64,000 nt of DNA from Amycolatopsis nivea (GTDB lineage: Bacteria; Actinomycetota; Actinomycetes; Mycobacteriales; Pseudonocardiaceae): contig NZ_SDLT01000022.1 of the NCBI RefSeq assembly GCF_004522235.1, forward strand, positions 62,001-126,000, in the 5' to 3' direction. Both the position numbers and the translations under genes were made by a program. Below are positions 18,846 to 26,557 of this stretch, piece by piece; position 1 is the first letter of the stretch, and each line of letters starts with the position of its first letter. The notes under the pieces are model-generated. The model saw nothing but the letters and a program-made list of their open reading frames with translations. It made no database searches and was not told where the DNA came from.

Positions 18846-20357
18846 TCAGCGGGTCGTGTAGTTCGGGGCCTCGACCGTCATCGTGATGTCGTGCGGGTGG
18901 CTTTCCTTCAGCCCGGCCGCGGTGATCCGGACCAGCTGCCGCTCCTGCAGTGCCGCGATCGTGGTCGATCCGGTGAAGCCCATGCCCGAGCGCAGGCCGC
19001 CGATCAGCTGGTGGACCACGTTCGACAGCGGCCCGCGGAACGGGATCCGGCCCTCGATGCCTTCCGGCACCAGCTTGTCGTCGGAGAGCACGTCGTCCTG
19101 GGCGTAGCGGTCCTTGGAGTAGGACTTCGCCTCGCCGCGCGACTGCATGGCTCCGAGCGAGCCCATGCCGCGGTAGACCTTGAACTGCTTGCCGTTGACC
19201 AGGATCAGGTCGCCCGGCGATTCCGCGGTGCCCGCGAGCAGGCTGCCCAGCATCACGGTGGACGCACCGGCCGCGATGGCCTTCGCGATGTCGCCCGAGT
19301 ACTGGATGCCGCCGTCGCCGATCACCGGGACGCCCGCCGGACGGCACGCCAGGTCGGCTTCGTAGATCGCGGAGATCTGCGGCACACCGACCCCCGCGAC
19401 GACGCGCGTGGTGCAGATCGAGCCGGGTCCGACGCCGACCTTCACCCCGTCCGCACCGGCATCGACCAGCGCCTGCGCACCAGCCCGCGTCGCGACGTTT
19501 CCGCCGACGATGTCGACGGTCTCGCCCAGTTCCTTCTTCAGCAGCCGCACCGCGTCGATGACCGCCCGCGAGTGCCCGTGTGCCGTGTCGACCATGAGGA
19601 CGTCGACGCCCGCTTCGGCCAGCGCCATCGCGCGCTTGTGGCCATCGGCACCGACGCCGACCGCGGCACCGACGATGAGGCGGCCGTCCGGGTCCTTCGA
19701 CGCCTTCGGGTACTGGTCGGTCTTCACGAAGTCCTTGACCGTGATCAGGCCGCGCAGCTTGCCCGCGCCGTCGACGATCGGCAGCTTCTCGATCTTGTGC
19801 CTGCGCAGCAGCCCCAGCGCGGCCTCCGCGGTGACACCGACCTGGGCCGTCACCAGCGGCGTCCGGGTCATGACCTCGCTCACCAGGCGGGTGTGGTCGA
19901 CCTCGAACCGCATGTCGCGGTTGGTGATGATGCCCACGAGCGCGCCGGAGGCGTCGGTGACCGGGACGCCGGAGATCCGGAACCGGGCGCACAGCGCGTC
20001 GACCTCGGCGAGGGTGTCGTCCGGGGAGCAGGTGACCGGGTCGGTGACCATGCCCGCCTCGGACCGCTTCACGACCTCGACCGCCGCCGCCTGCTCCTCG
20101 ATCGGCAGGTTGCGCTGCAGCACGCCGATGCCGCCCTGCCGCGCCATGGCGATCGCCATCCGCGCCTCGGTGACCGTGTCCATCGCGGCGGAGACCAGCG
20201 GAACGTTGAGCTTGATGTTGCGGGTGAGCTGCGTGCTCGTGTCCACCGCGCTGGGCACCACGTCCGATTCCGCGGGCAGCAGCAGCACGTCGTCGAAGGT
20301 CAAGCCGAGCATCGCGAACTTGCTGGGCACTGCGGGGGTGATGCTTTCGCTGGTCAT
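18846..20357 (-). CDS. guaB: IMP dehydrogenase
   Basis: 503 residues. It oxidises IMP to XMP with NAD, the committed step to guanine nucleotides. The barrel starts FDDVLLLPAESDVVPS; two CBS domains are inserted at about 100-220 (MVTDPVTCSPDDTL, VMTRTPLVTAQVGV). The catalytic cysteine sits in GPGSICTTRVV, and the flap has MGSLGAM and the YSKDRYAQ stretch. This is the GuaB2 type of actinobacteria. It is divergent from the DUF5319 gene, as in M. tuberculosis (Rv3411c/Rv3412). Confidence 0.97.
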   Translation of the reverse strand: MTSESITPAVPSKFAMLGLTFDDVLLLPAESDVVPSAVDTSTQLTRNIKLNVPLVSAAMDTVTEARMAIAMARQGGIGVLQRNLPIEEQAAAVEVVKRSEAGMVTDPVTCSPDDTLAEVDALCARFRISGVPVTDASGALVGIITNRDMRFEVDHTRLVSEVMTRTPLVTAQVGVTAEAALGLLRRHKIEKLPIVDGAGKLRGLITVKDFVKTDQYPKASKDPDGRLIVGAAVGVGADGHKRAMALAEAGVDVLMVDTAHGHSRAVIDAVRLLKKELGETVDIVGGNVATRAGAQALVDAGADGVKVGVGPGSICTTRVVAGVGVPQISAIYEADLACRPAGVPVIGDGGIQYSGDIAKAIAAGASTVMLGSLLAGTAESPGDLILVNGKQFKVYRGMGSLGAMQSRGEAKSYSKDRYAQDDVLSDDKLVPEGIEGRIPFRGPLSNVVHQLIGGLRSGMGFTGSTTIAALQERQLVRITAAGLKESHPHDITMTVEAPNYTTR

Positions 20358-20505
20358 GAGGGGCGAAGGGCCTTCCTGGCGGGAGTGGGCTGGAGTCGCG
20401 GGCAGCGGTGCCTGGCGTGGGCCGAGGGTGGTCGGGCCTTCCCCTCATGATATCCGGGCCGGGGCCCTGGCCCGGGCGGGTGGCCCGGCGGGTAGCGTGC
20501 AGGCC

Positions 20506-20892
20506 GTGCCGCACGATGTGTTGCCCCCCGATCCGTTCGCGGACGACCCGGACGATCCGGCCCGGGCCATCCCCGACCCCGACGACCACCTCGAAGAGCC
20601 GATCAGCGCGGACGAGCGCACCGAGCTGCTGGCCGACCTGTCCGACCTCGCCGTGTACCAGGCTCTGCTGGAGCCTCGCGGGGTTCGCGGCATCGTGGTC
20701 GACTGCGGTGAGTGCGACGAACCCCACTACCACGACTGGACGCTGCTGCGCGCGAGCCTGGAGCAGCTGCTGTCCGACGGCCGGATGCGCCCGCACGAGC
20801 CGGCGTTCGACCCGAACCCGACCGACTACGTGAGCTGGGACTACTGCCGCGGTTTCGCGGACGGGGTCACCGCGAACGAGAGCGCGTACTGA
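20506..20892 (+). CDS. DUF5319 conserved actinobacterial protein
   Basis: 128 residues, acidic N-terminus (LPPDPFADDPDDPARA), then LLADLSDLAVYQALLEPRGVRGIVVDCGECDEPHYHDW. The CxxC and the HYH cluster hint at a metal site. It is cytoplasmic and of unknown function. The orthologue in M. tuberculosis (Rv3412) has the same position next to guaB2. GTG 20506 fits the family start; GTG 20497, closer to GGCGGG, is the alternative and would add three residues. Confidence 0.82.
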   Translation: MPHDVLPPDPFADDPDDPARAIPDPDDHLEEPISADERTELLADLSDLAVYQALLEPRGVRGIVVDCGECDEPHYHDWTLLRASLEQLLSDGRMRPHEPAFDPNPTDYVSWDYCRGFADGVTANESAY

Positions 20893-20910
20893 GTTTTAGA
20901 CCGTCCGAAA

Positions 20911-20946
20911 AGGTCCTGGTGAGCTTGGCCACCAGGACCTTCTTCG
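20911..20946 (+). terminator. intrinsic terminator after the DUF5319 gene
   Basis: 11-bp stem AGGTCCTGGTG/CACCAGGACCT (20911-20921 and 20930-20940), loop of 8, followed by TCTTC. Confidence 0.75.
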
Positions 20947-20951
20947 TGTGC

Positions 20952-21003
20952 GCGGACAAGTTGTCCACAGGGGTTGTCCACAGCTGTGTCGACTTGTGGA
21001 CAA
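20952..21003. promoter_or_regulatory. DnaA-box cluster
   Basis: Three exact copies of the actinobacterial DnaA box TTGTCCACA: 20961-20969 and 20974-20982 in direct orientation, 20995-21003 inverted. A degenerate fourth box (inverted, CGCGGACAA) ends at 20960. Boxes 2 and 3 with flanks form an 11-bp inverted repeat (20972-20982 and 20995-21005). It lies between a terminator and the end of the leftward gene at 21011. Confidence 0.7.
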
Positions 21004-21010
21004 CCCAGGG

Positions 21011-21304
21011 TCAGCGTCGGCGCTTCACGCTTTCCGCCTGGGCGATCATCGCCCGCTCGGTCAGGTTCGGCCACGGCGGACGGCGCACCACGGCCAGCGT
21101 CGCGAACGCCGCCGCCACGAAACCCGTGCACGCACCGATCAGCGCGATCCGGCCCTGATCCGTCGCGGGCGTCCACGTCACGCCGTCCGCGTTGATCGTG
21201 TACAGCCCGACCGCACGCCCCGGCCCGCCTCGACGGCCCTCCCGCGTGACGGTGACCAGCACCGTTCCGCTCGCGGTCTCGTAGGGCTCCCCGAAAACCA
21301 GCAT
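21011..21304 (-). CDS. small membrane protein of unknown function
   Basis: 97 residues. The N-terminal half is a beta-rich segment (TASGTVLVTVTREGRRGGPGRAVGLYTINADG); one transmembrane helix follows at about 52-72 (IALIGACTGFVAAAFATLAVV), then a cytoplasmic basic tail ending KRRR. It is on the same strand as rsdA, but a terminator lies between them. I do not recognise a family. Confidence 0.55.
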   Translation of the reverse strand: MLVFGEPYETASGTVLVTVTREGRRGGPGRAVGLYTINADGVTWTPATDQGRIALIGACTGFVAAAFATLAVVRRPPWPNLTERAMIAQAESVKRRR

Positions 21305-21327
21305 CGCGCCTCCCGCCGATACGAAAA

Positions 21328-21358
21328 AGGTCCCGGCACTGTTCGTGCCGGGACCTTC
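21328..21358. terminator. intrinsic terminator after rsdA
   Basis: Perfect 13-bp stem AAGGTCCCGGCAC/GTGCCGGGACCTT (21328-21340 and 21346-21358), loop TGTTC, with five A on the left serving the leftward sigD-rsdA transcript. Confidence 0.85.
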
Positions 21359-21365
21359 GGAAAAC

Positions 21366-22304
21366 CTAGGAGCCGCTGGTGCCGTTCGGGGCCTGCGCCC
21401 CTTGCGACGACTCGTTGCGCGGACTGCTGCCCGTACCCGGATCGTTCGGAGTGGCGCTCGGCGACGGCGGCGGCGAACTCGGCGTCGACGTCACCGGCGG
21501 CAGCGGCGTCACCGAGGTGACCGGCGGCGGGTTGTCGGTGTGGCCGGTGCCCGGCAGCGAGGTCGACTGTCCGGGCGGCGGCGCCGCGCTGCTGACCGGA
21601 TCGTGTCCCGGCGGAACAGCGGGCGACGACGACGTCGTCTGACCGGTGGGCGGGGCCGTCGGCTGACCGAGCTGCGCGGCGAGTTCGCGGTGCTGCTGCA
21701 TCAGCTGGTTGCGGTTGTCCGCGTCGGTGACCTGGGTGAGCGCGGCCTGCGCGTCGGCGAGCGCGCGCCGGGCGTCCGCGAGCCGGTTGTCGGCCAGCGC
21801 CAGGTTCGCCTTCTCCAGGTCGAGCTTCGCCGCGGCGGCGGCCTCGACGGAGCGGGCGTGGTCGGCGTAGAGCACCTTCGTGAGGCCCCACAGCGTGTCG
21901 CCGGGCTGGGCGTCCCGGGCGGCGAGCCCGGTGCCGGTGAAGGCGATCGCGGCGGCGGCGCACGCGGCGGCCACCGGCACGAGATAGCGGCGGCGCCGGC
22001 CGCGGCTTTGGTATTTGCGCGCCAGCGTGGCGGTCTTCACCGTGGTCACCGCGGTGTCGACGTCGACCAGCTCGGCGAGCGGTTCGCTGTCGATGTCGCG
22101 GCGCCAAGCGAGCAGCAGCGCGTTCAGTTCCTGGTCTCCGAGCCCGTCGGCGACAGCCGGATCGGTCCCGCCGAGCGCGTCGAGGAGCGCGTCGTCGGCC
22201 TGGATGGCCGTGAGGTCGCCGTCGGCTTCCGCTTCGTACCCGGTCAGGCCGCTGGCCTGGGCGGAAGGTGACAGGTCTCTGTCCCGGTCTTCGCGATCGG
22301 TCAC
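21366..22304 (-). CDS. rsdA: anti-sigma-D factor RsdA
   Basis: 312 residues. The N-terminal cytoplasmic domain (about 20-95: LTAIQADDALLDALG ... NALLLAWRRDIDSEPL) matches the SigD-binding domain of RsdA. A transmembrane helix lies at about 107-127 (YLVPVAAACAAAAIAFTGTG). The outside part has a helical segment (ARSVEAAAAAKLDLEKANLAL) and a Pro/Ser/Thr tail. The GTG start lies directly after the sigD stop with no gap, so the two are translated together. In M. tuberculosis RsdA holds SigD at the membrane until it is degraded. Confidence 0.9.
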   Translation of the reverse strand: MTDREDRDRDLSPSAQASGLTGYEAEADGDLTAIQADDALLDALGGTDPAVADGLGDQELNALLLAWRRDIDSEPLAELVDVDTAVTTVKTATLARKYQSRGRRRRYLVPVAAACAAAAIAFTGTGLAARDAQPGDTLWGLTKVLYADHARSVEAAAAAKLDLEKANLALADNRLADARRALADAQAALTQVTDADNRNQLMQQHRELAAQLGQPTAPPTGQTTSSSPAVPPGHDPVSSAAPPPGQSTSLPGTGHTDNPPPVTSVTPLPPVTSTPSSPPPSPSATPNDPGTGSSPRNESSQGAQAPNGTSGS

Positions 22305-22877
22305 TCAGATCACCTCCTCGGCGGCAAGCACCTTGCGCAGCCGGGCGAGCGCCCGGTGCTGGGCGACGCGGACAGCGCCCGGCGTGGAACCGACGGCGTC
22401 CGCCGTCTCCTCCGCCGACAGCCCGACCACGACCCGCAAAACGACGATTTCCCGTTGTTTGTCCGGCAGCACCTGCAGCAACTGCGCCATCCGCTCGTTC
22501 AGCTCACCCTGGAGAGCACGTTGCTCCGGGCCGACGCCGACCTCGATCTCGTCGGGGATCTCGGCGACCGGCTCCGCCCGGTTGCGCGCCGCGGCGCGGT
22601 GCGCGTCGGCGACCTTGTGCTGGGCGATGCCGTAGACGAACGCCAGAAAGGGGCGGCCCTGGTCACGGTACGAAGGCAAGGCCGTAAGCACCGCGAGACA
22701 CACCTCCTGCGCAACGTCGTCTGCCGAAGCGAACGAACGCTCCTGCCTGCCAACCCTGGCACGGCAATACCGCACCACAAGGGGACGAATGGCGGCCAGC
22801 AACCGCTCCACTGCCTGAGGGTCTCCCTCGACAGCGGCGGCGACCGGCTCGTCCAGTCCATCCCCCACAGTGGCCAT
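22305..22877 (-). CDS. sigD: ECF sigma factor SigD
   Basis: 190 residues. Region 2 contains LRPLVVRYCRARVG-type sequence and ASADDVAQEVCLAVLTALPSYRDQGRPFLAFVYGIAQHKVADAHR. Region 4 is LPDKQREIVVLRVVVGLSAEETADAVGSTPGAVRVAQHRALARLR. Both are very close to M. tuberculosis SigD. The ATG at 22877 aligns with the family, but no ribosome site precedes it, and a SigD-type promoter overlaps this start. A leaderless GTG at 22868 is a serious alternative. It forms an operon with rsdA. Confidence 0.93.
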   Translation of the reverse strand: MATVGDGLDEPVAAAVEGDPQAVERLLAAIRPLVVRYCRARVGRQERSFASADDVAQEVCLAVLTALPSYRDQGRPFLAFVYGIAQHKVADAHRAAARNRAEPVAEIPDEIEVGVGPEQRALQGELNERMAQLLQVLPDKQREIVVLRVVVGLSAEETADAVGSTPGAVRVAQHRALARLRKVLAAEEVI

Positions 22878-22901
22878 CGCAGACAACAGTCCCAGCGTTA
22901 C
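22876..22901 (-). promoter_or_regulatory. candidate SigD-dependent (autoregulatory) promoter of sigD
   Basis: On the minus strand GTAACG (22901-22896) is followed by 16 bases and CGAT (22879-22876), as in ECF promoters reported for mycobacterial SigD. The -10 element overlaps the annotated ATG. The rest of 22878-23200 (323 bp) holds only this promoter and the bldM terminator. Confidence 0.5.
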
Positions 22902-23117
22902 GTGTAGGCGTGCAAAGAATCCGGCGCGTGGTCGTCCCCGTCCAGCGCCGGTCACAGCTACCGTACCGTCGGAGTCCTACCAGACAACCGCCAGAGGTGG
23001 TGACCGGCGCGCCGGGCGCGGCCGGACGGCGATTGTCGCAGGCAGACGGGCTGGGGCAGTGCCGTCACGCGGTGGGGACGCGGGCGTGGCACGAGTGCGG
23101 GGGCCAGGACAACAGGT

Positions 23118-23147
23118 ACGGGCCAGGGCTTGGCTGCCCTGGCCCGT
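23118..23147 (-). terminator. hairpin terminator downstream of bldM
   Basis: Perfect 12-bp stem ACGGGCCAGGGC/GCCCTGGCCCGT with a 6-base loop, 54 bp past the bldM stop; no strong U tract. Confidence 0.6.
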
Positions 23148-23200
23148 TCGTCACCGCGGGAATCGGATCGGAAGTCCCGTTTTGGCTTGCCCCGCCTCGG

Positions 23201-23797
23201 TCAGGACACGAGGCCGCGGCGGAAGCCGTGCGCCACGGCCTGCGCGCGGTCGCGGACGCCGAGCTTGCGGAACAGCCGCCGCGCGTGCGTCTTGACCGTG
23301 TCCTCGGAGAGGTACAGCTCACGGCCGATCTGGCCGTTGCTCTTGCCCTGGCTCATGCCGCGCAGCACCTGCAGCTCGCGCTCGGTGAGCTGCACGCCCG
23401 GGTCGGACGGCTGACGCGGCGCGGGCACCGAGGTGCTGGCCAGGGTGTGCGCCAGCGCGGCGACCAGTTCGGGCCGCGAAGCGTCCCAGCGCAGGTAGCC
23501 GCGCGCTCCGCCGGCGATGGCGGCCGCGATGCTGCCCGCGTCGTCCGGGGCTCCGAAGACGATGACGTTCGCCTGGGGGTTCGCGGAGACGAGCCGGCGC
23601 GTAGCCTCGACGCCCGTCGGGACCGCGCGTTGCGTTCCGACCAGCACGACATCGACCGGCTGACGGGTGTACCGGGCCAGCAGCTCGTCACCGTGCGCTA
23701 CGCAGTCGATGCGACTGACCCCAGGCACCGCGGACATCACACGGGTGAGCCCTTCGCGGACACTGCGTCGGTCGTCGCAGATCAAGACCGTCGTCAC
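23201..23797 (-). CDS. bldM: BldM-like atypical response regulator
   Basis: 198 residues. The N-terminal receiver fold (about 1-115) has the acidic pair Asp8-Asp9, but the phospho-acceptor position is Gly54 (VDVVLVGTQ), and the usual Thr/Lys switch residues are also changed (VIVFGAP, GYLRWDAS). The C-terminal LuxR-type domain (LTERELQVLRGMSQGKSNGQIGREL, SEDTVKTHARRLFRKLG) is nearly that of Streptomyces BldM, which also neighbours whiD, sigD and guaB. BldM controls aerial growth and spore formation there, alone or with WhiI. The GTG start has GGAAGGAA upstream. It should work without phosphorylation. Confidence 0.88.
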   Translation of the reverse strand: MTTVLICDDRRSVREGLTRVMSAVPGVSRIDCVAHGDELLARYTRQPVDVVLVGTQRAVPTGVEATRRLVSANPQANVIVFGAPDDAGSIAAAIAGGARGYLRWDASRPELVAALAHTLASTSVPAPRQPSDPGVQLTERELQVLRGMSQGKSNGQIGRELYLSEDTVKTHARRLFRKLGVRDRAQAVAHGFRRGLVS

Positions 23798-23928
23798 GGG
23801 GTTTCCTTCCTGCAGCCGGGTGACATTCCACTTCCCCTATCGGACGCTTTAGCCCGAACCTTGACACGATCCGGTGGCTTTTTTTGAAGTTTCTTAGCCC
23901 GGATGCCGGAACGCCCGTTCCCGCAGGC

Positions 23929-25086
23929 CTACCCGGGTCCGACGGGCACCCACGGCGATTCGTGTGCGATACGCATCACGCCAGGATCCGCGTGCCGTAA
24001 CACTGCGTGCAACACCTGGCGACTCCTGAATCGATACTCCTCGGCCCGGTCGTGGTCCAAGTCAGCGGCGACGCGGTCCGCCACCCAGCTAAGCGAATCG
24101 AGTTCATATTTTTCGGCGTCCGCAGCGGCTGCGACGACGAGTTCCCGAGCCCCGCCCTGCCCTGCGGAGAGCAGCGCGACGCCGAGGACGATGCCGGACT
24201 TCACGATGTGTCGCCGAGCCTGCCGGGCGACGGCGGTCTCGTAGGCGAGGCGGGCCGGGGCGACGGCCGCTTCGGGCTGTCCGTCGGCGAGTTCGATCTC
24301 GGCGCCCACCCAGCCGCCGCGGATGGTCGCCCGCCAGCGCCGGTCGGCTTGGGCGGCACGGACGGCCAGGCGACGGGCGGCGGAGATGCGACCGAGGGCG
24401 AGGTTGTCCGCGGCCAGGCCGAGGAGGGCGTCGGCTCGGGCACCTTGGAAGTCCAGCCCGTGGGGGTCTTCGGTGGGCTCGACGAGGCTGCCTTGGCTGG
24501 CGGGTGCGCTGCGGCTCGCGGTGCCGGGCGAGGAATCGGTGGCCGAGGTTGACCCCTGAGCGGGCGAAGCTGCTCCGGTGCCAGTTCGGACTGGGCCGCC
24601 GCGCCGCGAGCCCGAATCAGCCGCAGCTAAGCCGTCACCAGCCCCTCCCGAGCCAACGCCTCGCGAACCCGAATGAGTCGCGGCCACGCCCCCAGCTGTT
24701 CCCGAAGCGCCGCCCCGCGAGCCCGCCCCAGCCGCAGCCAGCCCACCGCCAGCCATTCCCGAGCCGCCGCCTGTCGAGGTCCTCCGCTCCCCCGCTCCGC
24801 GCAGCCCGACCGCCAGCAGCGCCTCCCCATCCAGCTTCCGCGCCAGCACGTGCGCACCCAGCTGCCGCCGATGCGACGCCAGCGTGCTCGCCGCCAGCGA
24901 GGCCGTCAGCGGATCACCGCCATGCCGGAGCGAGTCGAGCAAGTTCGCCGCCGCCGCGTATCGGCCACGGGCACCCAGCACGATTGCCGCCAGGAGGCGT
25001 TGCCTTGGCGAGCCGTCGCGAGGTATCGGGTCTGCCGACCTGGCGTCCGGGCCGAACGCGAGGGTCGTCAGCGCTTCTTCGTCCAC
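23929..25086 (-). CDS. TPR-like helical protein with low-complexity repeat insert
   Basis: 385 residues. The N-terminal (about 20-95: LLAAIVLGARGRYAAAANLLDSLR) and C-terminal (about 215-370: ADALLGLAADNLALGRISAARRLAVRAAQADRRW) parts are helical repeats of TPR style. They resemble the conserved protein between sigD and whiB3 in M. tuberculosis (Rv3415c by position). Between them lies a Gly/Ser/Ala/Thr-rich insert of about 110 residues, with three 19-residue tandem units at 113-169. The insert is probably disordered. It sits between bldM and the MerR-like regulator; a role in developmental control is inference only. Confidence 0.72.
   Translation of the reverse strand: MDEEALTTLAFGPDARSADPIPRDGSPRQRLLAAIVLGARGRYAAAANLLDSLRHGGDPLTASLAASTLASHRRQLGAHVLARKLDGEALLAVGLRGAGERRTSTGGGSGMAGGGLAAAGAGSRGGASGTAGGVAATHSGSRGVGSGGAGDGLAAADSGSRRGGPVRTGTGAASPAQGSTSATDSSPGTASRSAPASQGSLVEPTEDPHGLDFQGARADALLGLAADNLALGRISAARRLAVRAAQADRRWRATIRGGWVGAEIELADGQPEAAVAPARLAYETAVARQARRHIVKSGIVLGVALLSAGQGGARELVVAAAADAEKYELDSLSWVADRVAADLDHDRAEEYRFRSRQVLHAVLRHADPGVMRIAHESPWVPVGPG
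24580..24750 (-). repeat. three 57-bp tandem repeats inside the TPR-like gene
   Basis: Encodes three 19-residue units, each with the core G-[LV]-A-A-x-x-x-G-S-R. The repeats are imperfect at protein level. Confidence 0.6.
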
Positions 25087-25095
25087 CCGACCTTT

Positions 25096-26085
25096 CTATC
25101 GCGGAGCACCGACAAGAACGTGCTCCACGCGGTCGGCGGCCGCGGAAAGATCCGCCAGCAACTCGACTTTCGGCGGCAACAGCGCCGGATCCCAGCCGGG
25201 GCCGCAGGCGAACAACCGGGTCCGCTGCCGTCCGCGGGACACGCGCGCGAAGAGCCGAGGGTCCGCGTTCGCCCGATTCGCCCACAGCACCACTGCAGCG
25301 GGCGCGCTTCGCCGCACTGCTACCGCCAGCACTTCTTGTGGCAGCGCAATGCCGAAGAGCTGCGCGCCGATCCTTCGCCCCGCGAGAGCCGCCGCGAGCG
25401 CGTACACCGGCATGTTGTCCCGTTCGTCGGGCACGCACGCAAGAAGCACCGGCCGTTGGTTGCGAGGCTCGTCGAGGACCGGCGTCGCGCGCACTAGTGC
25501 CGCGTACACGCACTCAGCGAGCAGGTACTCCACTTCCGCACCCGCGTGCACACCGCGCCACCGCGCGCCGAGTGCAGTGAGGACCGGGTCGATAACGCCC
25601 GACCACGCCTGAAGCACGCCTAGCTCGCTAATGGCGTCAACGAGCATGCGCTGTACCGCGCCGACGTCCATCGCCAACGCAGCAGTGCTCAAGCGACGCG
25701 CGAGCCGCGAAGGGACTTCGAAGTCGTCCGCCGCTGCTTTCGTCTCTGTCGCTTCCGCGGGCTCGGCAGGCGCTGGCACGAAGTCCGCGCGCGGCATCTG
25801 CTCTAACGCGTACTGCGCGGCCTCCGCCGTTGAAGCGCCGCGAAGGAGCGCGCGCTGCATAAGTTCGAGACGGCCGATGTCGGAGCTGCCGTAGCGGCGA
25901 TGTCTGCCGTCGGTGTGGCGACTGGGACCGAGACCGTAGCGGCGGTCCCAAGTACGCAGGGTGGACGGCGCGACACCGAGCCGGCGGGCGACCGAGGCCA
26001 CCGGCAGGGTGGGTTCTCCATCGCCTGATCCGGATCCCACCCGGTCAATATCCAGCCCGTTCGCGGTCCCGGCAACCCGAGCCAA
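25096..26085 (-). CDS. MerR-family regulator with degenerate cobalamin-binding fold
   Basis: 329 residues. A MerR winged helix lies at about 25-85 (VASVARRLGVAPSTLRTWDRRYGL, GRHRRYGSSDIGRL). It is followed by a helical bundle (about 125-205) and a Rossmann-like B12 domain (about 212-325), the architecture of CarH/LitR photoreceptors. The ligand residues are altered: the W-x9-EH motif is Trp176-x9-Glu186-Tyr187, and DxHxxG is DERDNM (220-225). So it probably does not bind adenosylcobalamin in the CarH manner. The stop is 9 bp from the TPR-like gene start, suggesting an operon. It is divergent from whiD. Confidence 0.8.
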   Translation of the reverse strand: MARVAGTANGLDIDRVGSGSGDGEPTLPVASVARRLGVAPSTLRTWDRRYGLGPSRHTDGRHRRYGSSDIGRLELMQRALLRGASTAEAAQYALEQMPRADFVPAPAEPAEATETKAAADDFEVPSRLARRLSTAALAMDVGAVQRMLVDAISELGVLQAWSGVIDPVLTALGARWRGVHAGAEVEYLLAECVYAALVRATPVLDEPRNQRPVLLACVPDERDNMPVYALAAALAGRRIGAQLFGIALPQEVLAVAVRRSAPAAVVLWANRANADPRLFARVSRGRQRTRLFACGPGWDPALLPPKVELLADLSAAADRVEHVLVGAPR

Positions 26086-26139
26086 AAGCCCTGCTCACAC
26101 ATCTGGGGGATGCCTAACGGCTGAATCGCCGCCGATCTA

Positions 26140-26168
26140 TTGAACAACTATTGGCGCGCTTCTAACGT
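26140..26168 (+). promoter_or_regulatory. candidate promoter of whiD/whiB3
   Basis: TTGAAC, 17 bases, TAACGT, about 80 bp before the whiD start. It lies in the 163-bp gap to the divergent MerR gene. Confidence 0.45.
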
Positions 26169-26248
26169 TACCGCCGTTGCACCGAATGGAGTATCGGCAC
26201 CACAGCAGAGCAGCTAATGGCATCGACCGGATGACGGAGGCGGTCAGG

Positions 26249-26551
26249 ATGGCAGACACGCGCAGGCTCCCCGGCCCCAACGCAGACATGTGGGACTGGC
26301 AGCTGGAGGGGTCGTGCCGGGGGATGGACAGCGGATCCTTCTTCCACCCGGACGGAGAGCGGGGACCGGCGAGGGCGCGGCGCGAGGCCAGGGCCAAGGC
26401 GATCTGCCTGTCGTGCCCGGTGCTGGAGATGTGCCGCAAGCACGCGCTCGCCGTGCACGAGCCCTACGGCATCTGGGGCGGGCTGTCCGAATCGGAGCGC
26501 GACCACATCATCAAACAGGACAAACGCGCGCTGACCATGGCGCACATCTGA
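26249..26551 (+). CDS. whiD: WhiB-family iron-sulfur regulator, WhiD/WhiB3 type
   Basis: 100 residues. The four cluster ligands are Cys23, Cys53, Cys56 and Cys62, and the turn motif GIWGG is at 74-78, followed by basic residues. The position beside bldM, sigD and guaB matches Streptomyces whiD and M. tuberculosis whiB3. The product would carry a [4Fe-4S] cluster and bind the principal sigma factor. I chose ATG 26249 because GGAGG lies eight bases before it; ATG 26231 has no site. Confidence 0.93.
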   Translation: MADTRRLPGPNADMWDWQLEGSCRGMDSGSFFHPDGERGPARARREARAKAICLSCPVLEMCRKHALAVHEPYGIWGGLSESERDHIIKQDKRALTMAHI

Positions 26552-26557
26552 CTTTTA

